Shown: in pieces, positions 25,057-34,170 of the stretch
Position numbering within the stretch: position 1 is the first letter of the stretch
Layout: every line of letters starts with the position of its first letter
DNA from: Begonia masoniana
Taxonomy: Eukaryota; Streptophyta; Magnoliopsida; Cucurbitales; Begoniaceae
Assembly: GCA_022432975.1 (NCBI GenBank)
Contig: CM039505.1
Coordinates: forward strand, 45,118,544 to 45,182,543
Direction: 5' to 3'
Length of the DNA: 64,000 bases
Notes under the pieces: generated by a model
Database searches by the model: none
Seen by the model: the letters and a program-made list of their open reading frames with translations, nothing else
What the model was told of the DNA's origin: nothing
Translations under genes and position numbers: made by a program

Positions 25057-25610
25057 TTACCTAGAATCGCGATAGGGGAGGTAAACGTGAAGAAACTTTG
25101 AAGATAGGAGGAAGAACAATAAAGAAATGGTGAAGAAGCCGTGGAAGAGAAGCGTCACCATTGAGAGGAGAAGAGGGAAAATTTACGTTAAGTGTTGGGA
25201 GAGAATGAGGGTTTTTGTGTTTTTAATGAAATTGATTTGTCAAATGACAAGTTTGTCCCTCCATTTGATTTTCCGTTTAACTCATTGTTCGACTATCAGT
25301 TTGTTTTCTCCCAATTCTCCTTATTTCACCAATAATTCCAATTTATTACTAAGGCTCTAATAAAATTTTTCGTTCGTAAAACGGATTTAATTTACTATTT
25401 TTACGAATTAAATCTCTATATGGTCAAAAACGGAAACTTGGGCGTTGCATTTTGGTTTGAATTTCTTAAATTCCCATATTTCTCCTAAAATCCATATTAA
25501 TTATAAGGATTCTATTAAAACTCTCGATTCGCAATACTGACATGTTTTGATTTTTTTTAAGAAATGCCATTGCGTGCAAAATTAGAAAACCCATAAAACC
25601 GGGTGTAACA
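25057..25610 (-). repeat. E1 5' LTR, second part (after E2)
   Basis: It resumes the E1 LTR after E2 and closely matches 8880-9426 of the other E1 LTR. On the minus strand this is the U3 start, TGTTACACCCGG. It ends at the GATCT duplication. Confidence 0.88.
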
Positions 25611-26169
25611 GATCTTGTGGACAAACTTGGGTTTGAAACCACTACTCACCCTAACCCATACAAGATAAGGTGGTTGAATAACCGAGACGATGTTAAAGTA
25701 TCCACACAAGTGATCATAGAGTTCTCCATTGGTGGTTACAAAGACAATGTTGTTTGTGATGTGGTGCCAATGAGCGCAAGCCATCTCTTGTTGGGTCGAT
25801 AGTGACAATTTGATAGAAGGGTGACTCATAATGAGCACTTCAATTATTATCCTTTGAAGCATGACAAGGGGATGATTAAACTAGCCCCACTTAGACCACA
25901 ACAAGTGGCCGAAGATGAAGAGTTAAGGAGAAAAGGAAATAACAAAGCTAGTCTTTTCATATCCAAAAAGGAGTTAAAGAAGTCTCTCTTAGAAGGAGCT
26001 CCTCTCATTCTCATATTGTTTCAGGAAAGAATGAAAGAATCAGGGGAACTTTCCTTGGAAGTTTGAGCTATCTTGCATCAATTTGAAGACGTATTTTTGG
26101 AGGAGCTACCACAAGGTTTACCACCCCTTCGGAGTATTGACCACCAAATTTATCTACAACCAGGGGTTG
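25611..26169 (+). pseudogene. E0 pol resumed: protease tail and start of RT
   Basis: After the GATCT duplication the E0 frame continues. L-V-D-K-L-G-F leads to C-D-V-V-P-M-S-A-S-H-L-L-L-G-R (ends 25801), typical of the C-terminal half of a gypsy protease. A linker (25821-26066, closed by a TGA) follows. Then comes D-V-F-L-E-E-L-P-Q-G-L-P-P-L-R (about 26088-26135), the hallmark just before the RT fingers. At 26170 the RT is cut off by the 203-bp inverted-repeat arm, and the RT core, RNase H and integrase are absent. A stop at 25801 and another at 26064 show decay. Confidence 0.8.
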
Positions 26170-26372
26170 TGATACGAACCAAGATAGGTCCAAGCCTAAT
26201 GTCAAGGATAATAATCCATCTAACAAAGGAGGCCTTAATGTGAATCAAGGTGCGACCAAGCTCAAGCCCAAAGACAAACATCAATGTCAAAATATTGTAG
26301 TTATTCATGGAGAAACATGTTTTACGGAGATCAACATCTTCAATTTAGCATTCCCTTACATTATGACATTCT
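26170..26372 (+). repeat. Left arm of a perfect 203-bp inverted repeat
   Basis: It is the exact reverse complement of 28608-28810 over all 203 bases that I compared, with no indels. It begins TGATACGAACCAAG and ends ACATTCT at the first satellite unit. The arms stop matching where the array starts. Sequence left of the arm is E0 RT, so this is a rearrangement breakpoint. Confidence 0.95.
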
Positions 26373-27626
26373 CAAGAAAGGAAACTTTTCAAGAAAGGAA
26401 ACTTTTCAAGAAAGGAAACTTTTCAAGAAAGGAAACTTTTCAAGAAAGGAAACTTTTCAAGAAAGGAAACTTTTCAAGAAAGGAAACTTTTCAAGAAAGG
26501 AAACTTTTCAAGAAAGGAAACTTTTCAAGAAAGGAAACTTTTCAAGAAAGGAAACTTTTCAAGAAAGGAAACTTTTCAAGAAAGGAAACTTTTCAAGAAA
26601 GGAAACTTTTCAAGAAAGGAAACTTTTCAAGAAAGGAAACTTTTCAAGAAAGGAAACTTTTCAAGAAAGGAAACTTTTCAAGAAAGGAAACTTTTCAAGA
26701 AAGGAAACTTTTCAAGAAAGGAAACTTTTCAAGAAAGGAAACTTTTCAAGAAAGGAAACTTTTCAAGAAAGGAAACTTTTCAAGAAAGGAAACTTTTCAA
26801 GAAAGGAAACTTTTCAAGAAAGGAAACTTTTCAAGAAAGGAAACTTTTCAAGAAAGGAAACTTTTCAAGAAAGGAAACTTTTCAAGAAAGGAAACTTTTC
26901 AAGAAAGGAAACTTTTCAAGAAAGGAAACTTTTCAAGAAAGGAAACTTTTCAAGAAAGGAAACTTTTCAAGAAAGGAAACTTTTCAAGAAAGGAAACTTT
27001 TCAAGAAAGGAAACTTTTCAAGAAAGGAAACTTTTCAAGAAAGGAAACTTTTCAAGAAAGGAAACTTTTCAAGAAAGGAAACTTTTCAAGAAAGGAAACT
27101 TTTCAAGAAAGGAAACTTTTCAAGAAAGGAAACTTTTCAAGAAAGGAAACTTTTCAAGAAAGGAAACTTTTCAAGAAAGGAAACTTTACGAAAGGAAACT
27201 TTTCAAGAAAGGAAACTTTTCAAGAAAGGAAACTTTTCAAGAAAGGAAACTTTTCAAGAAAGGAAACTTTTCAAGAAAGGAAACTTTTCAAGAAAGGAAA
27301 CTTTTCAAGAAAGGAAACTTTTCAAGAAAGGAAACTTTTCAAGAAAGGAAACTTTTCAAGAAAGGAAACTTTTCAAGAAAGGAAACTTTTCAAGAAAGGA
27401 AACTTTTCAAGAAAGGAAACTTTTCAAGAAAGGAAACTTTTCAAGAAAGGAAACTTTTCAAGAAAGGAAACTTTTCAAGAAAGGAAACTTTTCAAGAAAG
27501 GAAACTTTTCAAGAAAGGAAACTTTTCAAGAAAGGAAACTTTTCAAGAAAGGAAACTTTTCAAGAAAGGAAACTTTTCAAGAAAGGAAACTTTACGAAAG
27601 GAAACTTTTCAAGAAAGGAAACTTTT
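26373..27626 (+). repeat. 74-unit, 17-bp satellite (CAAGAAAGGAAACTTTT)
   Basis: The array is 1254 bp: 72 perfect-looking 17-bp units plus two 15-bp variants (GGAAACTTTACGAAAGG at about 27182-27196 and 27588-27602). The variants are 406 bp apart (15 + 23 x 17), consistent with a higher-order duplication. As 17 is not a multiple of 3 and the unit has no stop in any phase, all plus-strand frames stay open. The long Lys/Phe/Glu-rich frames at 26240-27631 and 26284-27666 are therefore products of the array and not genes. Each unit contains TTCAAGAA. Confidence 0.97.
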
Positions 27627-27974
27627 CATGAAAGGAAAAATTCAGACAATCAAAGAAAAGAAGTGATAATCACACCAAAAAGCAAATAATGATGCATATA
27701 ATGACGAAGAAGAAATGATACCGAGATATTAAGATTTTTTTTTTTTTTTGAAAGAAGAAAACTTAACAAATAAAGAGAATCGTTGATTCAATGACCTTTT
27801 TTTTTTTTTTTTTGAATTTCCGAATTTTTTTTTTTTGAATTTTCGGATTTTTTTTTTTTTTTTCAAATTTCAATTTTTTTTTTTTTTTTTTTTGAATTTT
27901 CAAAGGAAGAAACTCTAGAAGAAGAAGAAAAAACAAAAAACAATAAAGATAGAAACTTGAATCTAGGAGCCAAA
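27627..27974. other. Non-coding spacer with interrupted T-runs
   Basis: Degenerate satellite edge, then AT-rich sequence with five T-runs of 12-20 nt, separated by short GAATTTCCGAA-like bridges (27736-27900). Read on the minus strand it lies just downstream of the primer site at 27975 and would be the leader of that element. Confidence 0.6.
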
Positions 27975-27986
27975 GCTCTGATACCA
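27975..27986 (-). promoter_or_regulatory. Primer-binding site of an unnamed minus-strand element
   Basis: GCTCTGATACCA, the complement of TGGTATCAGAGC, lies two bases from an LTR-like end TGATGAGAACC at 27989. Confidence 0.8.
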
Positions 27987-27988
27987 AA

Positions 27989-28530
27989 TGATGAGAACCA
28001 CGGGTATATGAAACCCGAGACCCTTCAACAACGCGGAATTAGAAACTCAGGAACGCCTGAGAAATCAAGTATAAGGAACTTGACCCCAATCGAACCTTGC
28101 CGACGGAACCAAAGTTATCAAACAAGGAGCTTGACCCGTAACCGAACTTGTGGTTAGAACCAAAGCTATCAAGTTGATCTTTCAAGTTTTGACTTGAAGA
28201 AGATCTAGTTCTTCACAAAGAACAAAAGAGAAAATTCTCACAAAGAGTAACTCAAAATCATGTATATTGCTTAATAATCTTGAAGCGCCTATGCCTTTAA
28301 ATAGGCTACAAAATATCCTAAAAGTAATTAGGAAATATTACTAAAACGATAATTAGGAAACTTTCTAAAACAATACTTAGGAAAACTTTCTAAATCTATG
28401 ATTAGGAAAGCTTTCTAAAACTATAATTAAGAAACTTTCTAAAACTATAATTAAGTAACTTTCTAAAACTATAATTAAGAAACTTTCTAAAACTATCTTT
28501 AAGAAACTTTCTAAAATTACGCTATCCAAC
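27989..28530 (-). repeat. LTR of the unnamed minus-strand element
   Basis: On the minus strand it ends ...GGTTCTCATCA beside the primer site. A TATA-like TATTTAAA lies at 28303-28296, and about eight copies of a ~24-bp AT-rich unit (AAACTTTCTAAAACTATAAT) lie upstream of the TATA box at about 28316-28516. The outer LTR boundary is not clear because the repeat runs into the tail-like sequence at 28530-28607. Confidence 0.6.
28316..28516. repeat. About eight imperfect ~24-bp tandem units
   Basis: The unit is approximately AAACTTTCTAAAACTATAAT plus 4 nt, with gradual divergence toward 28316. It sits immediately upstream of the putative TATA box, as U3 enhancer repeats often do. Confidence 0.8.
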
Positions 28531-28607
28531 CCACTGTAGAAACCTTTGAGAAGTAGTCCAATAATCTTTCAACGTGTGCTTGATCCTCCATTTATGCTTC
28601 ACCTTGA

Positions 28608-28810
28608 AGAATGTCATAATGTAAGGGAATGCTAAATTGAAGATGTTGATCTCCGTAAAACATGTTTCTCCATGAATAACTACAATATTTTGACATTGAT
28701 GTTTGTCTTTGGGCTTGAGCTTGGTCGCACCTTGATTCACATTAAGGCCTCCTTTGTTAGATGGATTATTATCCTTGACATTAGGCTTGGACCTATCTTG
28801 GTTCGTATCA
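28608..28810 (-). repeat. Right arm of the perfect 203-bp inverted repeat
   Basis: Mirror of 26170-26372. On the minus strand it continues past the arm end, with AGGTGAAGCATAAATGG, into retroelement-tail-like sequence. The right copy is thus in its native context and the left copy is probably the derived one. Confidence 0.95.
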
Positions 28811-29007
28811 GGTTGTGCTTCCAAACCGCCCCACTTATTGAATCAATCCTGACACGATACAGCCTTGCAAAACGAAGTTGAAAACATAACACGACAGGGT
28901 TGGTTCTCTCTCGGCTCAATCCATAGAGAACCCCAACAGAAAGCAGTAGAACTCAATCAAAACTTAACCAAATACCACAAAACTTTTTAGAGAACTAACT
29001 AGGCGTG
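28811..29007 (-). other. Retroelement leader-like sequence flanking E3
   Basis: Non-coding minus-strand sequence, contiguous with 45036 onwards before E3 inserted. It ends in GCGTG (29003-29007), the E3 duplication. I cannot classify it further. Confidence 0.4.
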
Positions 29008-30639
29008 TGTAACGCCCCGAGTTATCTGAACCCGGTTCGCAACACAAGATACTGAACCGAACTATGACTTGTTGAGAAAATTTTAAAATTCCTTTCAATG
29101 ATTAAGATTTTGACTCTTAAATGTTAAAACTTGCAGCAAAAAAATCATCGAATATATAAAAAAAAAACAATATTTATTAAATAGTTAAAATAATCAAGAT
29201 GGTTGGTTGAAGGAGAAAAGAAAACAGAACACATCGACCGATCACTAAACGATAAAAGTCTTTTACTTACAAACATAAACAGAACACCTCGACCGGTCAC
29301 TAAACGACAAAACACCTTTACCGCACAGACCACGTGATATCTATGCGATTGAAATAATTTGGCAGACGACGTCTACCGCTCACAAACGACAAACATTCTC
29401 AGCTCATATCTGCCGATAGAACAAACTACGTCTTCCGATCGCTAGACGACAAAAATCCTCACTTTACATCTACCGATTGCAAAATGACAAATTCCTCCCT
29501 ACATCATCCGATTACCAAAACAGCAAAGCTACTAAAGACTTATACCGAAGACATCTACCGATGACTTCTACTGAAGACATCTTCCGATTACAAAACGACA
29601 AATTCTAATACTCACATCCACCGATGGACTATATCCACCGATAGATAAAACTCTCAACTTCTACCGATAGACATCATCTACCGATAGATAAAAAATACAC
29701 AACATCTGTCGATAGACATCATTTACCGATAGATCAAAAATACTCAACGAAAACAGCATAGCAACAATTTCACTATAAACAAAGAAAACTCCGACTACCA
29801 AAGAACTTGAGCATTTTACTAAAACCGTTCAAAACTACTTGAATTCATATACTACTCCAAAATTTGGTAAAAACCACTATTAAAAACTAATAGAGTATCA
29901 TTATCAGAAAAAGTCTAAAATTGTATTCAGAACATAAAAACTACTACTATCACTAAAACTCTCAATATATTTAAATTGAATCATGGTTCACTAAACCTTC
30001 TCATCTACTGACACCAGTTAAACCGCCCCATCAGTTCGCCAAGTCGAGGCATGAATGTGCTCCCCCAACCAACCTATTCCTCAACATGCTCAGAAAATAC
30101 ACCTATAGTAACTTCTTCACCTACATCACAAAACTCATCTATTAGCTTAATGCTAAGTAAGTAAAGCAGTAATGAAATGAAATGCTGAAGCATAAATTCC
30201 TAAACATGCAGTTTCTACTTTCTCATCTCAGTTGCATATGCATTCGTTTCTGATATGATCTCCTTGTGAAATTGGGAGTTAGATTACTTTTCCCAAAGTT
30301 ATACATCCTCTCTCTTGATTAAGGGGTGGATTATTTCCCTTAACAACAGTTCAGATCCCCCTGTGAAATTGAGATTTGGATCACTTCTCCCAAAGTCATA
30401 CATCCTCTCTCTTGATTAAGGGGCGGATTAGTTGTCACGACCCTTACCCGTACTATCGTTTTAACCTTCTTGTTTTTTTTAACACCTTTAACTTTAACTG
30501 TACTCAAGGCGGAAACTAAATCGAAATGGAAATCGACGTTCATTTGAAACAATTACTAAACCATTAAAACTTAAAAACAATTAAATCATTTAAACTATTA
30601 ATTAATAAAATAAAATTCTTTTTTTTTTTTTTTTAAATA

Positions 30640-30800
30640 AACATGGCGATTGCAACAGGTGACTAGTCGCCTGTTGCAAGTCGCCACGCTCTCTGGATTT
30701 CTCCAGAGAGCGTCGCCTGAAATTCGCCCAAGAGGCGATTGCTCGCCACCAAGGAGCGAGCAATCGGCATGCTCTCTGGAATTCCTCCAGAGAGCACAGC
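30640..30800. repeat. Hairpin-rich domain of S1
   Basis: Strong inverted repeats: 30652-30677 (GCAACAGG...CCTGTTGC around CTAG), 30687-30712 (CGCTCTCTGGA...TCCAGAGAGCG, 11-bp stem), CGATTGCTCGC...GCGAGCAATCG (about 30736-30766) and 30769-30796 (TGCTCTCTGGA...TCCAGAGAGCA). It is the counterpart of the GATCG domain in E1. Confidence 0.9.
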
Positions 30801-31445
30801 TCCCTTATTCCTTCTTCTTTCTTCTTTTCTCCTTTCTTCCTCCTACGCCCTGCACTCCACATTCTAACACAAAAACACTCAACAACAAAACTTAACACTC
30901 AACACACTCTTCACTTATCTCACTCTTTCCTCACACAATTATACATACATCCTATAAAGCATACTTCAAACATGACATTTATCCAAACGCTTAAACCGAC
31001 ACAATTTACTTTAAACGTAGTCAAGTTTCATAAAAATGAACCGCGTGGTTCCGTTTAAAAGTTTAACATTCCTTCCTGTTTGAAAAACATCAAAACACTA
31101 TAAAATGAAATATGTTATCTATTCAGTCACCAAACATCCTAAAACATATCAAATCCTACGATCACCCTATCTAATTCACCATTAACCTGACATCACCCAA
31201 AAACTTTCAAAAACACCTAACCGTGAGTCAACCAGCCCTGCCAAAACACGTTCCGCCGCCACGAGCTCCGTCCACCAATCGACTACACTTGATCATCGTA
31301 GTGAGGTTCCTCACCTTCGTTTTCGTCACCTACATCATACGATAAATACATTAAGCCTAATGCTTAGTAAAGAGTGTGCTAAACATAACATTACATATAT
31401 GCATGACATTTGTAAAACAATTTCATTTCATTTCGTTAAACCCTT

Positions 31446-31560
31446 TTTCTTGCCCCGTGAGAATCATAACTTGCCCCGTGAGAAAACACATGACTTGCCC
31501 CGTGAGAAACACATGACTTGCCCCGTGAGAAATCATACATCTTATCCCGTGAGAAACATA
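31446..31560. repeat. About five ~23-bp tandem units in S1
   Basis: Repeats of ACTTGCCCCGTGAGAAACAC with small length differences. They lie at the LTR position that holds other tandem repeats in S3 and in the E2/E3 family. Confidence 0.85.
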
Positions 31561-33399
31561 CATCGTTCGGAATTCATGATCGTTCTTTAATTTGACGTTA
31601 CATAAAACATGCTCATAAATAGTTCGTATCCACTTTAATAAAACATGATGCATGAGGAGAGACATACGTATAAGCACCTATCGAACAACCACTAACCTAT
31701 CGCTAAGGCACTACTTAAGCTACCCGTCTTACCATCAACCCCTGTAACTACCTAATTTCATCACAACCAACATTATCAACATCGTTACGACGTAGGGCCT
31801 TAGTGGCCAGAAACCTAACACTCACTTACCTGGCGTCTTAGATATGCCGAGCACCGTCCGTTGAGCTTGGGTTACCTAGGGCATTGAACAACACATCATT
31901 AATATCAACCCTCAAACATTACATCTAACAAATTGACGTCTCGAGCTAGGACAAATTCTTCTAAAACTCCAACTCACTTCATTCGGGCGTTTCGTCGAGC
32001 ACATTGTGCTCACTAACTTCAAAGACTCCATTAATGGTGTTTTACCATCTCCAACAACCAACACTAAACCTTAAACTTCAACCCACGCCATTAATCTACT
32101 ACAACAACTTTAATAATCACTAATACATCATCAATGAGTAACAAATTAACAACCCTATCGATTTCTAATGAAATCCCTAAATTTCTTCACAAACCCTAAC
32201 CCAAAAACCACTCCAAAAACGACTACCAACTTGACTAAAGCATAGAGCTGACTTGGAGGGTTGGTTTGTTGAAGAAACTTGAAGGAAGAACGCCAAGAAC
32301 GGAGGAGTAGATCGACGTTGGAGGTTTGGCAATGGAAGAGGAGAAAAGTCGCGAGGGAGAGGGGAAACCGTGGAGGAGAGGAAAAGTGAGGGGAGAAAGA
32401 GAAAGAAAATCCTTTTAATTAAGGATTTGACTCACTAATTTACCTTTTTGCCCTTTTATTATTTCCTTGCTTACACCCTTCAATTAACCTATCCTTTTAA
32501 TTTCTCCAAACCATTTTATTTCACCAAATATTCCTATTTATTCTTAGGGCTCTAACGAAACTTCCCGTTGGCCATTTGGACTTAATTTATTATTTCTACG
32601 AATTATGACTCACTAAATGCTTAAAATATTAAAATTCTAAACTTATGGCTTGAAATCCTTAAAACGAAATTTCCGGGTGTTACATTAGTTCCTTTAACAA
32701 CTGTTACAGTCTGTTCATTCCTTACCATGCCCTTTCATGTAAATTCAATTTCGCATACTTTCAAAACATGATGCATGACATACAAACACATTCAAGCATA
32801 CACAATCCTACTGTTTTGTGATGTAGGCCCAAAGGCATAAGCATACTTTACTTACCTGGTCTCCTGAAAATCACTCTGCTGTAAGCTACTTTAGAAGCTC
32901 GCTCACCTAAAGTCATAACAGTACATTAATAAAACCTTCACTAATCTTCACCAAGAATCAATCAGAAGTTTGAGGAAACCAGTTTGAAACCCTGCTACCC
33001 GTGCATTCCTATTTATCACCAAAACCCGAACCTACTCTCAATCACAGGATCCTTGAAATTTCTCACATTGTACTCCCTCAGTTATCTAGCTGCTAAAATA
33101 CAAGAAAAACGAGGAAAACTTACCTAGGTTGAAAGAGAATCGAGTAAGAGAATCGCCAAAAGGGTTCTGCTGGAGAGCTGAAGGCCGAAAGAGGAATGAT
33201 AAACAGAATAGTAGCGACTACAGTGCATTAAACCCAAACCTCTCTCCTTAAATACGTTATCCACTTTTAAATTTCCAATTACCCTTATGCCCTTGCCTAG
33301 TCATCCATTAACCCTACTTTTATTATTGTCTTTTAAAGTGTGCCATTAATTTTAAAAGAATAGAGAACTAGTTCGATAGAACCGGGTGTTACAATCTAC

Positions 33400-34170
33400 C
33401 CACCTTAAAAGAATTTTGTCCTCAAAATTCAGTACCTGAATAATTCTGGATGTTGGTCCATCATGTCTTGCTGGCGCTCCCAAGTTGTCTCCTCTATATT
33501 CTGGTTATGCCATAAGACTTTCACTAGTGGAAATTCTTTGTTACGGAACACTTTCACAACATAGTCTAAGATCCTTACTGGTTTCTCCACATAGGCAAGT
33601 GTAGGATGAACTTCAATACTCTACTGTTCCACAATCTGTGATGGATCTCGTACACACTTCTTCAACATGGAAACATGGAACACATAATGGATTCATTCCA
33701 TAGAGGTTTGTAGCTGTAAGTCGTAAGCTGCCTTCCCAATCCTTTTTAAGATTGAAAAAGGGTCCAATAAATCTGGGGTTCAACTTGCCTCTCTTACCAA
33801 ATCTCACAACTCCTTTGAATGGTGATATCTTAAGAAACACTTCATCACCTACTTCAAACTTTAATTCTCTGCGTCTTCTGTCGGCATAGCTTTTCTATCG
33901 GCTTTGAGCTGTTAAGATTCTCTGGCGGATGAGGGCAACCTTCTCAACAGTTTGTTGCACAATGTCAGGACCAAGCAACTGTGCTTCACCAACTTCATCC
34001 CAGTACAAAGGTGATCTACATTTTCGTCCATACAATGCTTCATAAGGTGTCATCCCTATTGTTGCTTGAAAGTTGTTATTATAAGAAAGCTCCACCAAGG
34101 ATAAATATTTACTCCAAGACCCTTGAAAATCTAATATGCATGCCCGGAGCATATCTTCTAAGGTCTGAAT
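33400..34170 (-). pseudogene. E3 pol 3' part: integrase C-terminus and chromodomain-like tail
   Basis: From 34152, the C-terminal integrase core ([20 protein letters not shown]) runs to a TAG in the linker near 33896. I-S-P-F-K-G-V-V-R-F-G-K-R-G follows, then a frameshift near 33735 that ruins the tail. The chromodomain-like end is only recognisable in another frame. The left end abuts the E3 3' LTR and the right end is the S2 duplication TGAAT. Confidence 0.88.

Larger units (their letters stand above)
7100..25610 (-). mobile_element. E1, Tekay-type Ty3/gypsy element, nested in E0
   Basis: The ends are TGTGACGACC at 7100 and GGGTGTAACA at 25610, and GATCT is duplicated on both sides (7095-7099 and 25611-25615). 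Read on the minus strand the order is 5' LTR (right), primer site, gag, protease, RT, RNase H, integrase, chromodomain-like tail, 3' LTR (left). The 5' LTR is interrupted by the complete element E2. The 3' LTR holds a copia fragment and an assembly gap. All coding parts carry stops or frameshifts, so it is old and inactive. Removing it rejoins E0 in a single reading frame at the duplication. Confidence 0.9.
30433..32684 (-). mobile_element. S1, solo LTR with TTAGT duplication
   Basis: 2252 bp, TGTCACGACCC...GGGTGTTACA, flanked by TTAGT (30428-30432 and 32685-32689). On the minus strand it has the shared LTR layout. A middle 'exon' ends CGCCAG/GTAAGTG near 31831, and an acceptor GATGTAG near 31333 leads into the frame DENEGEEPHYDDQV. 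It includes a palindrome-rich domain (30640-30800) and about five ~23-bp units with TTGCCCCGTGAGAA (31446-31560). No internal coding region remains, as expected from LTR-LTR recombination. Confidence 0.93.
29008..33393 (-). repeat. E3 3' LTR, interrupted by S1
   Basis: LTR segments 29008-30432 and 32690-33393 match 42879-45030. CCGAT/ACGACAAA and ATCTACCGATAGA-type short repeats fill 29230-29760. S1 has inserted beside the tandem 'GATCCCCCTGTGAAATTG' unit. Confidence 0.9.

Noticed and set aside
26240..27666. Two overlapping frames of about 460 codons with a 17-residue Lys/Phe/Glu repeat
   Set aside because: They are generated by the 17-bp satellite, which has no stop in any plus-strand phase; no domain, and all phases give the same peptide.
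28522..28824. 100-codon minus-strand frame over the right inverted-repeat arm
   Set aside because: No recognisable domain; the same sequence is duplicated in the left arm, and the frame is part of a retroelement tail or leader.
31446..31560. Spaced direct repeats that could be taken for a CRISPR array
   Set aside because: Units are contiguous ~23-bp minisatellite copies within a plant LTR, with no distinct spacers and no cas genes.
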